Of a DNA stretch of 64,000 nt, positions 11,408 through 21,430 are shown in pieces. The notes beneath the pieces were generated by a model that made no database searches, was not told the DNA's origin, and saw nothing but the letters and a program-made list of their open reading frames with translations. Location of the stretch: contig JALRMH010000005.1 of NCBI GenBank assembly GCA_026119935.1, forward strand, positions 248,001-312,000, in the 5' to 3' direction. Origin of the DNA: Endothia cerciana. Its lineage: Eukaryota > Ascomycota > Sordariomycetes > Diaporthales > Cryphonectriaceae. Position numbers and translations under genes: made by a program. The number at the start of each line of letters is the position of its first letter. Within the stretch, counting starts at the first letter, position 1.

Positions 11408-12610
11408 GCTCGAAGGAAATGGCCCGGGGGGGGGGGGTAATGTTTGAGAGGAGGATCTGCTAGGGCTGCTTTGAGAACAGTCGAGGTCAGTAATAAGGCT
11501 AACAGAGCTGAGGAGGAGTGGCTGTCTTCATGATTCTTGAGTCCTGGTCCGACTCATGACCTTGTCGGGGCACAGAAGCACTGAGCATGTGAAAATCTGT
11601 AAATACCTTGTTGACTTGAGTGCTATGGTGGGATCTCCGTTCGCCGGTTGCAGGTGAGGTTGGTGTGCACCCTGGTCGAGAGAGAACGAAAGGGGTGTCT
11701 GCCTGGGCGGAGGTCATATACTCTCTGTCCCTCCAGGCTTGGGCTTGGGTGAGGTGTGAAGGTGTGTGTGTGTATGTGTAGCGACGGTGTGTCAAGCCGG
11801 TCAGCTGCGCATTTGGCGCAAGTGGTGTAGTGAGGACCTGATGGAGAAGATCATCAAGTGACCCCACCAAAAAGTTGTCCTGGCTGGGGGAATGGTACGG
11901 CATAGCAGAGCATAGCGCACTAGCAACTGGCCGAGGTTCCCTTCTCCTCACAGTTAGCGCCTCTGGTTTGTTGGGGTAGTGGGCAGTGTCCCTGTACCCT
12001 CCCAGTGCCACTGAGTGCACACTCTGGCCTGGGTCCCATCACCAGGTCTTCACGTCTGTTACCGCGTATACAGTAGGTTATGGCCACAGGCATATGAAGC
12101 AAGTCCCATCAACCAGATTTCCTTGTCTCAATCAACAAACCCCCTAAAAACCATGCGAGAGACAAAGCATCTACCTTCGTCCAGGATACAAAATAGGAGG
12201 ATTAGACTCGTAAACTCCTGAGGTCGAGATTCCTTCAGACACCAATTGGGAGACCCCAAGATTCCCCATAGCCATAGCCGGCATGTGGCAGTGGCCTGAC
12301 ACCAAAACCTTATCTGGACGTCACTTCATCCTCTAGGATGAGATGCTACTGCAGCCTTACCCCCTGGCTTCGCAGGTGCATGTCGACCCTGGATTCCTCA
12401 ATCTAGGGACCAGCCGTTGACGAACAACAACAAGTACCCGGTCGCTATACATCTCCGAAGACCGAACGGTTCCAGGCTGCAGACTCCACGACATCCCGGC
12501 CTAGGTGATGCGACCGCGCAGGCCTTTTAAGATGATCCCATCGCGATAATCACCACTGCACCCTCCTCCTCGAAAATCGAACACCCAAGCTCTCGTACGC
12601 GCACGCGGCC
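11408..12610. other. Divergent intergenic region
   Basis: A 1.2-kb spacer between the divergent acyltransferase (-) and DENND11-like (+) genes. G12 lies at 11426-11437, immediately upstream of the acyltransferase start, and a TG-rich patch at about 11760-11780. A 173-codon minus frame (11499-12020) has no recognisable content and probably lies in the acyltransferase leader. Confidence 0.55.
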
Positions 12611-14674
12611 ATGGCAGCGCCTCGAAGAGGGCCGCCGGCCCAGCCACCCTTGGCCCAAAACACCCTCCCCGACCTACCTTCCATCTCTGCGTTGTTCCTC
12701 ATCGACTTCGACGTCAAGGCCGGGTACACAATCATATGGAAGCAGTCGGTCCCGGGCCTCGGCCTCGAGGGCGTGGTGGAATACAAGAGCCTGCCCTCCG
12801 GTCTGCACACCGTCTCAGAGGACCTGATCTACTTCGTCCACGAGGATGGCTACGCCGGCCTGAGCGCCTTCGTCAACGCTCCCACCGACGACGAGGGCTC
12901 CCGCCACGCCCGCATGATCGCTGTCGGCGTGCTCGTGCCCCTCAGCTATGGGCGACTGGGCAGGGCGTGGCGGCATGCCGAGGGCCTGAAGGACATCGCG
13001 GCCAAGCTGGCAGTCGACCGCAAGCAGACGTGGCTGCTAGATGAGTACTGGGACATGTGCGGGACGCGGGACCCATCTCGTCAGCCTGAGCCCATCAAGG
13101 ACTCACCCATGGCATCGCCGGCGCTGGGCAAGAGAGCCAATCCGAAGGGGCACGTGAGGGACATGTCCTCGTCGGAGGGAGGCGCGCTGATTCAGCCTGG
13201 GCACAGGCTGTCGCCCTTCCACCCAGCCTGGAGTCTGAACAATCTGTTGGATACGTTTGGACCGTTGATCTTCCCCATACATCGGGCTGCCTTGTTGCGG
13301 AAGCGCATTCTCTTATCCACCCACGCTCCGGTCAACGAGGCTTGCAACTTTGGTATGTTTTGCCCCCGTTCTCCCACTTCGATCGTGGCACTGCTGACTG
13401 TGCTTGAAGTATACAACATCTCTGTGCTCGCCAATATTCCCTTTTCCGTCTTCGACCTCCTAGATCCTTCCGCCCCAGCCCAGAGGCTCCGGCCCCTCTT
13501 CACTATCGGTGTCCACGACATCCCCTTCCTCATGGCCGACAGCGCCAAGAGACCAGGCCCAACGCCCGAGCAGCAGTCGAGCCCGCTCGGCGACGCCAGC
13601 TCTGGCTGGATTGCCTGTACGACCGATAGCATCATGGCCATGAAAGAGGACCTATGGGACGTCCTCATCACCATGCCCCAGGCACAACCCGCCGACACAA
13701 AGGAGAAAGTCTGGCCAACGGTCGAGTTGCCTAAAGGCATACCGGTAAAAGCCACCCAACGCGACCTGCGGCGCTTCCGCACTCTCAAAGCCGGTTTGCG
13801 CCGTGTCGCCGTCGCAACAAGCACCGCCATAGCCGACGACGACGACGAGCCCAACACATCCAACGGAACCGGAGAAAGACCGTCCGCCCTACCCAACCGC
13901 CAATCCCGCCTCTCCACCTCCTCCATCAAGACAACCTCCTTCCTGCATCACGGTGAAGACTCGCACACCCTCGCCGACGCCGCGGACAAGATCGTCGAGC
14001 CCGTGACGTGGGCCGCCCTCGCGTACAGTGGGTTCATATGGTGGGCGTCTGCAGGTGAGCAGCGGCGGTCCGACGAGACAGAGGAGGCGGCGCATGACAA
14101 TGGGCTGCTGGCGGACTTGATTCCTGGTCCAACCCCCAGCAACCCAACCCAGCAGAGGAGACCCAGCGGCAGCTTCAACGTCACGGGTATGAGTGGCGGG
14201 ATGAGCGAAAGCACGACGTCTCTCACCGCGCGGCGGGCGACGACCATAGAAGGGCTTGCGGCAGGCGGCGGCGGCGCCGCCGAGGAAGAAGAAGATCGCG
14301 CTCTGGTCGAGCTGGGAATCATCACATACTTCCACCGACTCACGGCTGGTGTACTCGGCACGCTAGCGGAGCTCGTTGCCGCTACCGAAGATGACTACAC
14401 ACACCTCGACATCTCGCGGACCCAGTCCGAGGACGAAGGTGACGAATCAGAGCGCCTGCTACAGCGGGCGGATCCAGGCAACGAGGGCGAGGGCGAGGGC
14501 GAGGGCGCTGCCTCCGACGTGCGGGTGGATAGCGAGGCGCTCGCGGCTATGGGTCTCGACGTCTGGAGTGACGCGGACGCCGCGTTCGTGAAGGAGGCTG
14601 TCGCGATGTACTTCAACCGGCGGGCGAGGGTGGAGGGGAAGGGTGTCGAGGTGTGTGGGCTGAGAGTTTGTTGA
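12611..14674 (+). CDS. DENN-domain protein, DENND11/LCHN family
   Basis: Two exons (12611-13352, 13410-14674) and a 57-nt intron (GTATGT, CTGAC branch point, AAG acceptor) whose length is a multiple of three. The frame stays open through it, so it is easily annotated as coding; removing it restores ACNFVYNISVLANIP, the conserved form of the family. Product 668 aa. The N-terminal half begins with SALFLIDFDVKAGYTIIWKQ and includes the block around LLRKRILLS, matching the LCHN/DENND11 family (formerly DUF2347; fungal members also carry DUF4484). DENN proteins usually act on Rab or related GTPases in membrane traffic; the target here is unknown. The C-terminal ~300 residues contain acidic and Ser-rich low-complexity stretches, including a Glu-Gly repeat near 14485-14505. 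It converges on the GNAT gene 513 bp away. Confidence 0.85.
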   Translation: MAAPRRGPPAQPPLAQNTLPDLPSISALFLIDFDVKAGYTIIWKQSVPGLGLEGVVEYKSLPSGLHTVSEDLIYFVHEDGYAGLSAFVNAPTDDEGSRHARMIAVGVLVPLSYGRLGRAWRHAEGLKDIAAKLAVDRKQTWLLDEYWDMCGTRDPSRQPEPIKDSPMASPALGKRANPKGHVRDMSSSEGGALIQPGHRLSPFHPAWSLNNLLDTFGPLIFPIHRAALLRKRILLSTHAPVNEACNFGMFCPRSPTSIVALLTVLEVYNISVLANIPFSVFDLLDPSAPAQRLRPLFTIGVHDIPFLMADSAKRPGPTPEQQSSPLGDASSGWIACTTDSIMAMKEDLWDVLITMPQAQPADTKEKVWPTVELPKGIPVKATQRDLRRFRTLKAGLRRVAVATSTAIADDDDEPNTSNGTGERPSALPNRQSRLSTSSIKTTSFLHHGEDSHTLADAADKIVEPVTWAALAYSGFIWWASAGEQRRSDETEEAAHDNGLLADLIPGPTPSNPTQQRRPSGSFNVTGMSGGMSESTTSLTARRATTIEGLAAGGGGAAEEEEDRALVELGIITYFHRLTAGVLGTLAELVAATEDDYTHLDISRTQSEDEGDESERLLQRADPGNEGEGEGEGAASDVRVDSEALAAMGLDVWSDADAAFVKEAVAMYFNRRARVEGKGVEVCGLRVC

Positions 14675-15187
14675 TAGGTCTAGACGGATCCTATCCTCAT
14701 GGACTCTTCTTTCCGCGAGTCGGGTCTCGGCTTCTCTGCCGTAGTGTGTAGACGTGGGCTAAAGCACTGTGAAAGTTCTCTACATGAGGAATTCGGTTAG
14801 TGTATCATGAGAAAAGCACAGGATTTGCAGATGAAATGACTGCGCCTTCTTCTCTTCAGGCTATACACACACACACGCGCGTAACACACCGAAGGGCTTC
14901 GATCAAAGGATCCCCGCCATCTCACGGCAAATGTCACGTAATATAGGGCATCATACACATTGCTCTAGTTCGGCACTGTCTAAACCAGACCTACTGGGAT
15001 CGAGAGCTACAAAAAGTGTTTACGTTGATGATTCTGCTACTTGACGTCTTCTGCTGCCTGCGGTCCCCCAAGTCGATATCGCCCTGCCCGCGACCCAGAC
15101 CTGCGCACCCATCGCGTGTGCTGTCCAAGACTCAAATACTAGAGTTCACGACAACCTTGCTCTGGCGAACAAGATCATTGGCTCTAA
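14675..15187. other. Convergent 3' intergenic spacer
   Basis: A 513-bp spacer between the DENND11-like (+) and GNAT (-) stop codons with a short (CA)n run near 14865-14876. No gene is seen. Confidence 0.6.
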
Positions 15188-17347
15188 TTAAGCAGAACGC
15201 TCGGCGATGGACTTCGGGTCTTTGCAGTCGTGCTGCCAGATAAGAGTGTCCATCCACTTCCCGTCCTCGCCATATCCAACCTTGCGGGTTTTATCCATGG
15301 TGGAGACGCGCAGAAAGCGCTCATCTCCCAGGAATTTTGGGTACCACTTGGTCTCAGGGTCCCTCTCGCCCTTAGAGGCCGTCTCTATGAAGACGTGCGA
15401 GTATTGACGGGCGTTGAAGGGTGCAATCTCGCAAGCCTCGCTCTCCTCCGGGTCGTACCACTTGTTGTCGCCCGTAGAGATCGTGTTGATGGAGCAGCAC
15501 TTGGTAAGACGGCGGAGAAGAGCCCGACCGATGCCGTTGCGACGGCTATCGTTCGCCACATAGAGGTACGCACGGCCTTGAAACCGACCAACGTTGTGGC
15601 GAAAATCACCCGCGAGCCCCGTAGCAGGGATCGTGATGAATCCGAAGCCCAGAACCTTGCCTTGTTCAGGGATCCGAGGCTGCTGTTGGTGGGGACCTTG
15701 CTGGAAGCGTCGATACCGTCCCCGAGGTGGTGCAGGGACCTCTTTTCGGGCAACAGCCTCCGCAGGCGTTCCGGCGATGACGACGATGAAAGGGGTCTGC
15801 GCAGCCTTGCATTGAATAAAGATCCCCTGTAAGCCTCCCAGCGTGAGGGGCTCGTTATCCAGAGCTTGAGTGCCGTGTGCCACCTCCCAGTTGTAGATAC
15901 CTAGGACCTGGGCGAGGTCATTCTGCTCAGCCGGGCGCATGAAACACTGTATCTTCAAGTAGGATTCGTTGTCATCAGCCGGTATCGCGGGTTCAATCGG
16001 TTCGATGGGTCGGATCGGTACGATGGGTCGGGCCAGCGCCTGCCTCGCCCGACCACCTGCATGAGCCCGTGTGTTGCCCGTCACGGGCTGAATACGGGGG
16101 GGGGCGGGCTGGGAAGCCGGGAAGGGCTTTGGCTGCGGTTGGCATGGCGTTGAAGAGTACTCCAGAAGCCATTGACCATGCTTCCCCTCCGCGGTCTCAA
16201 GACGACGCTTGTTCTTCTCGTAGTCAATCGCACTCCTAAGACTAGAGGAGCTGGTGAGTCGTTGCATCATCTGCTGTGGATTCTTGTTGTCCTCGGGATC
16301 GATGTGCGTATCAGAGTAGTGCACGGGGGAATTCAGCCCGCCGTTAAACGTATTAACATCACACTCTCCGTGTTGGTCAACATTCTCCTCGAGGAACTTG
16401 GCCACGGGCAGCTTCTGCATGTCCTTGTTGTTAAGCCAGGTCTCGATGTACGCCTCAAACCAGCTCTTGTTCTCCTCCAAATTTCGGTGGCCGCTTCCAA
16501 ATTCCTTGAAGGCGCTCGTATCATAGAAGCCTTGGCCATCGTACGTCAGAGCGAGGTTGGACTCGTCCGCGATCTCGCCTCGGATATCCTTCGTGGGTAC
16601 GTTGAGAGTAGCGCCCTCGTCACTGCCGGCGAAGTGAGCGTTGGGGTCGTTGTCGCTCAGCTGTACAGACGAGACGGTATCGGGCAGCGATTGCGACTCC
16701 AGGTCATAGCTACGCTTGGGGCGCCATTTCTTCTTTTGTGGCTCAGGCGGATGACCAACCTTCTGCATCGTCCCCTGAACATTGCCCAGAAGCTGATCAC
16801 TAGCTTGCTCAAGAATAGCCTCAGGCTGGACGACGCGGGCTGACTGAATATTGTTAGACTTCTGGCCATCGTTGTATGGCTGGATGGCGGCCCCCGGCTG
16901 GGTGTGCTCGCTCTGATAAGAGCTCACGGATAGTCGCACTCCGTTGTCGCGGTCAGGGGTAGCAGGGCTGTGCATCAACACCGAACTCTGTGTCTTGGAG
17001 TCGTCCTTGGCCCACATGGATGCCATGAGACCCTTCAGTGCAGGCTTAGTGTTGCTGTTCTGGTTGGCAGGGCCGAGAACGACCTTACTCTGCTTGTCAT
17101 TTGTATAAGACGGGGTGGGAGGGAACTGCTGTCGAGGCTTGATGCCGCTTGGAGAGGCTGCCTGCGTCGCAGGAGGGATGGAACAGGCCTGAGAAAGCCC
17201 CACGACTGGGCGAGAGCCGGATGGCTGTTGGCGAACCGGCTTGTTCATGCCAGTGGGAACGCAAGGACCGGACTTGAAAGCAGCCGGAACAGCGTCATTG
17301 CGACGACCATGAGTTTGCGCAGAAGCTCTAGAGTGTCGCGCCTGAGA

Positions 17348-17394
<47 letters not shown>

Positions 17395-17722
17395 ACTCTG
17401 CCGGCGACACAGTGCCGAGCTCACGTTGTGTTGCGGTTCCCTCCTCAAGGTACGAGTAATGGCGAGGACTGGGTGTATCCAAAGGACCCGCGCTGGGGCT
17501 TGTGGCTAAACGCTCATTACGTTGACGGAGGAAGTAGGGGGGGAGTCCACCTTGAACACGAGATCCAGCGTCCTTCTCTCTCAAAGCCTTGGCATGGGCC
17601 TCAAGCCTCTGGAGGAACAGCTCCGTTCCCCGCTCGATACTAGATTGTCGATGATTCGAGGGGGCGGGCTGGCTCCCATCGCCACCTCCAGTCTCATTGA
17701 GGGAGGAATGCAAAGGTGCCAT
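15188..17722 (-). CDS. GNAT-family N-acetyltransferase with long disordered N-terminus
   Basis: Single exon, 844 aa, ATG at 17722. Roughly residues 1-570 are disordered and Gln/Ser/Pro-rich and include an alternating Gln-Ala tract near residues 111-125 coded by a hexanucleotide repeat. The C-terminal ~260 residues form a GNAT domain. It starts at about 575 (IQCFMRPAEQNDLAQVLGIYNWEV) and has a coenzyme A-binding loop of the RRNGIGRALLRRL type (Q/RxxGxG/A) and a VFIETASKGE stretch. GNAT enzymes transfer acetyl from acetyl-CoA to amines; the substrate cannot be told. The long tail suggests a protein-binding role beyond catalysis. Proteins of this two-part build are common and uncharacterised in filamentous fungi. 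The upstream 1.9 kb is gene-free and may hold a long, possibly spliced, 5' leader. Confidence 0.85.
17349..17392 (-). repeat. GAGCCT hexanucleotide repeat coding (Gln-Ala)n
   Basis: About seven hexanucleotide units on the plus strand; the minus strand codes alternating Gln and Ala in the disordered part of the GNAT protein. In-frame unit gain or loss would change tract length without breaking the frame. Confidence 0.9.
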
Positions 17723-19628
17723 CCTGAGTGAAGAGGTTGAGGATACCTGTTCTTTGAGGTCATCAATAGTGGTGTCCTCGGGCCAAATGGTTGAAATAAT
17801 GAGAACAGAAGGCTTACTTGGAGGTCAGGGATGTGGTTTTTACACTCTCAATGCCGATGGTCACGGCTGATGCCCCGTGAAAGGCTTTGGTAGGACAAAA
17901 GACGAGCACCTTTATGGAAGGTTGGAGTCCAAGAAAAGGAGGAGAACAGTCTCTGCAAGGTCAGTACTGAGATCAAACTCTTCTCCATGTTCAGTATGAG
18001 CCTGGGGATTCTGGTGAAGGTGATGAAGGGACGTGTGTTCGGAATAGACTTACAAATGAAAAGTAATAGCCACACAAGGGCAGGACCTGACTATGACGGA
18101 AAGACCTGGGGTCTATCAGCACCACTCAAGAATGGTGATACTCGGCAGGGAGGTCTGAGAACAACCTGATGGGGAACAGAACTGTGTGACAGGGAAAACA
18201 CAAAAAGTGGGCAGGTGAATGATGAGTATCTCATGAGTGCCAGGTAGATGGGCAAGATGTGGTCTTTCAGCATGGCATCCTGCTGGTGCCTTTTCTGTCG
18301 GTAAGGCTGCTGAGATGGAGATTCACCCTTTGTATGGGAGGTCACGCTGAGACCAGCCTGGATTCGACAAGATGAAACTGTGCCAGCCAACACTTGCTTG
18401 ATCAAGTTGTGTAGCCAATAGTAGGGGAGGCAAGTGGTATGTGATACCTGATGAAGGTAAGGACATCCGATGGGTGGTGGAGGGATGGTGAACAGGAGAG
18501 GGCGAGATGATGAGAGGGGAAGGATGTGATAGAGTGTTGACTGCTGGTGGGCAACAGGCAGATTGGCAATATCCTTGAAAGATTGAAACCTACCAGTAGT
18601 GCTTGATGCTGAGCGTGATCAGCAGCTGGTTGGGATACACAAGCAGGACTGTAGTTGGCAAGATAGAGTCCTTGGTGCCGACTGCTGTCTTGCTCGGGAA
18701 AGGAAGGAGAGAAGGAGAGGGAGGTTGTGAGAGATTGGGTTCAAGTTGGAGAACCAGGGAAGGTAAAAACACATTAAATTGTTCAGCTTACCTCTGCGGG
18801 GCGGCTGATTTTTTATTTTAGTGCTTGAATTTGTGTGGGGCCCTAGTCAGGTCGTCGTGATGCGCAGTCATGGTGTTGAGCAGTGAAATGCTGGTGGTGT
18901 CAGTCTGTGCTGAGAGGTACTATAAGGACAGGCACGACCTGAGGTCCGGGCAGCAAGGTCACCCAGGCATGTACCTTCCTGTACAATCCGCCCAGGATTT
19001 TGGGGAAAGCTCAGTGGTAGGTTGAGGAGGATAGGGATAGAAGAAGTATGCCCTCATCATATTCATTCTAGTTGAGATCTGCATTCTCCAGCCGCGACAA
19101 TCTGGGGATGGACCACACACAAGGACTCAGGGAAGGGTCCTCATTCCTCTGAAAGCATGAGACGCAATATATCCTGGACCCTGCTGTGCGATGAGCGGTT
19201 GTCTATGGTTTTCTGTATTTCATGGTGTCTTGCACATCATTCCAGTATTGTAGCCTGTTTGTGTGCTCGTGGAAGGGGTCAACAGCAGGACTGGCAAGGA
19301 GGTTGTAGAGGGGACAGGCACCCGAGAGCATGCCTTGATTTTATGGCCCTTGATTGAGCTGTATTATAATATAATCAGTAGAGGAATCGTGAGGGAAAAA
19401 CCCCAGCACTATTCAAGCATGTGAGGTGAGGGGTTTGGCTGTTGAAGTTAGGTCAGTATGTTGTTCTTGGTGATGATGGAAGCTCTGTATGCAAACCACA
19501 AGGCGTGCCCCGAACCCTGAAGCCCAAGAGCGCCTCAGTGCCTGGATTGCTCCATGTGGCCCCGAGGGTCTTCCGCTCGTTTCCCAACCCGCCTCACCCA
19601 AGACTCGAGCTCAGCAAACCTAGCCAAC
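17723..19628. other. Divergent intergenic region
   Basis: A 1.9-kb spacer between the divergent GNAT (-) and Arl2 (+) genes. Composition is purine-rich on the plus strand and lacks the C/G third-position bias of the coding regions. No frame over 104 codons has recognisable content. Most of it is probably leader and promoter for the GNAT gene. Confidence 0.55.
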
Positions 19629-20422
19629 ATGCTTTCAATATTGAGGAAAGCCAGACTGAAGGATAAAGAGCTCAGGATATTGATGCTGTGAGACCACTAC
19701 CTGCCCCACCTACCGGCTTCTCGAAACGGACAAGACGCTGACGTTCCAGCCAGGGGCTTGGATAATGCGGGCAAGACGACCATCGTCAAGAGGATCATGG
19801 GCGAGGACGTCAACACCGTCAGCCCCACCCTCGGCTTCATCATCAAGACCATAGACTACGAGGGGTGAGTATGGCGAGGGCTGCTTCTGGTTCTTGGGAG
19901 ATTTGCTGACCTCCTGCGCAGATACAAGTTGAACATCTGTCAGTTGCATGGTCATGGCACAAATCATCATGAGGAGACATGACCACTAAGACATTGCAGG
20001 GGATGTTGGAGGGCAGAAGACACTCCGGTCGTATTGGAGAAACTACTTCGAGAAGACAGACGTGCTGATCTGGGTGGTTGATGCCACGGACCGACTGAGG
20101 ATTGAGGATTGCAGCACGGAACTACACGGCCTGCTGCAAGAAGAAGTATACCACCAATCGCGCGCCGCAATCTGACTGCTACGGTACGAGGCTGACACCC
20201 AGACGACAGAGGCTAGCCGGTGCCAGCCTTCTAGTGTTGGCCAACAAGACCGACGTGGACGGTTGCATGACGGGAGATGAGATACTCGAGGCACTGAGGT
20301 TGAAGAACATCCGGACTCACCAGTGGCATGTCTTGCGGTGCAGCGCCATAACGGGCGAGAATCTGAAGGAGGGACTGGCATGGGTCGTCCAGGACGCCAA
20401 GGCGCGGCTGTTCTTGTATTGA
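19629..20422 (+). CDS. arl2: ADP-ribosylation factor-like GTPase Arl2
   Basis: Five exons (19629-19687, 19754-19864, 19922-19938, 20000-20145, 20210-20422); product 181 aa. Every junction restores the conserved Arl2 frame. The GTP-binding motifs are GLDNAGKTT (P-loop, split by intron 1), the switch I SPTLGF, WDVGGQ (switch II, whose Trp codon is split by intron 3), NKTD and CSAITG. Exon 3 is only 17 nt and codes YKLNI plus split codons. Arl2 (yeast Cin4, fission yeast Alp41) works with tubulin cofactor D in tubulin folding and microtubule stability. The N-terminus is MLSILRKARL, so Gly2 is absent and myristoylation is not expected, in line with my memory of fungal Arl2. The C-terminus AKARLFLY is also familiar in fungal orthologues. 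Confidence 0.93.
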
Positions 20423-21430
20423 AGCTGACCGGCGCTGTCGCTCATGAGGATTGGGCCATAAATAACAGCCCGGAAGGATTGTTCCAGACGCATCCGTATC
20501 CAAATCAACTACGTTTTCCGGCGCCAGAGGCCACCGGCATGTACCGCCGCAGGACCCAAACCCAGGCTCGGCTGCTGCTCATGCAGTGTGAGACATTGGC
20601 ACACACACCACCACACCTGATGGAGGGAGGACTGGTTTCGTTCCGCATTGGAACCATGAGTGAAAACGAAACAGCCGCAGTGTGCCACAGTAATCTGTGT
20701 TAGCGTATTTTTAGCGGGTCTGGCGGCTGAACGGGCCCTATCAAGCCCCCTGTGGACCCCCGAGGTCATAAGGAGGACACTGGTGGGGTGTTGCTGGGGT
20801 CATGGCCATTGGGTCCCGCCCACCTCATCGCCTGGGGCACCTTTGGGGGGGGGGGGAGTTGGATCCAACTCCAGAGGCCCGAGGTTGGAACAGCGGCGCC
20901 CAACTCGGATCCTTGGAAGCGACCTGCATTCGTGAATCCTGTCGGGCATTGCAATTGGGCTGGTCTGGGAACGCTAATGTAGGTTCCTTCGGTCGGTTTC
21001 TCCCTTCCAACACCAAACTAGATCTGCAGAAAGAAGATCGCGAGATTTTGAATTTGCATCTAGTCGAGGATACACAACGTCCGTCCCTGTTGACCTGCGG
21101 CTTTTGAGACAATTTACCTGAGCGCGCATCACCTGAACTCCCCCAGTCAACGCCACTAACTGCGCGCAGCCCATCAGCTCTAGCGTACAGCACACGGCTA
21201 CTGTCAGCTGCATACTTCTTCTCGCGTCTGTATGCGTGTCAACCTCGTGTCGTGCTAGCCAAGCTCCACAGACCCGATGTCTTTATTGGCAGCCGGAGCC
21301 ATTAGCCGACCCGTCACTGCTGTTGTCACTGTCACGTTGAATCCGATTGTTCCTCGAAGTCAGCCACTTGTGCTTGCATCTGCGCGCCCTCCCCCACGCC
21401 CCCTCCTACATCCTGCGACGCCTCCCAACA
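20423..21430. other. Intergenic region, Arl2 to gelsolin-like gene
   Basis: A 1-kb spacer between two plus-strand genes with G12 at 20845-20856. The last ~250 bp before 21431 are C-rich, as in a fungal leader. No gene is supported. Confidence 0.6.

Noticed and set aside
11499..12020. 173-codon minus frame upstream of the acyltransferase gene
   Set aside because: No recognisable content; more likely leader or promoter sequence.
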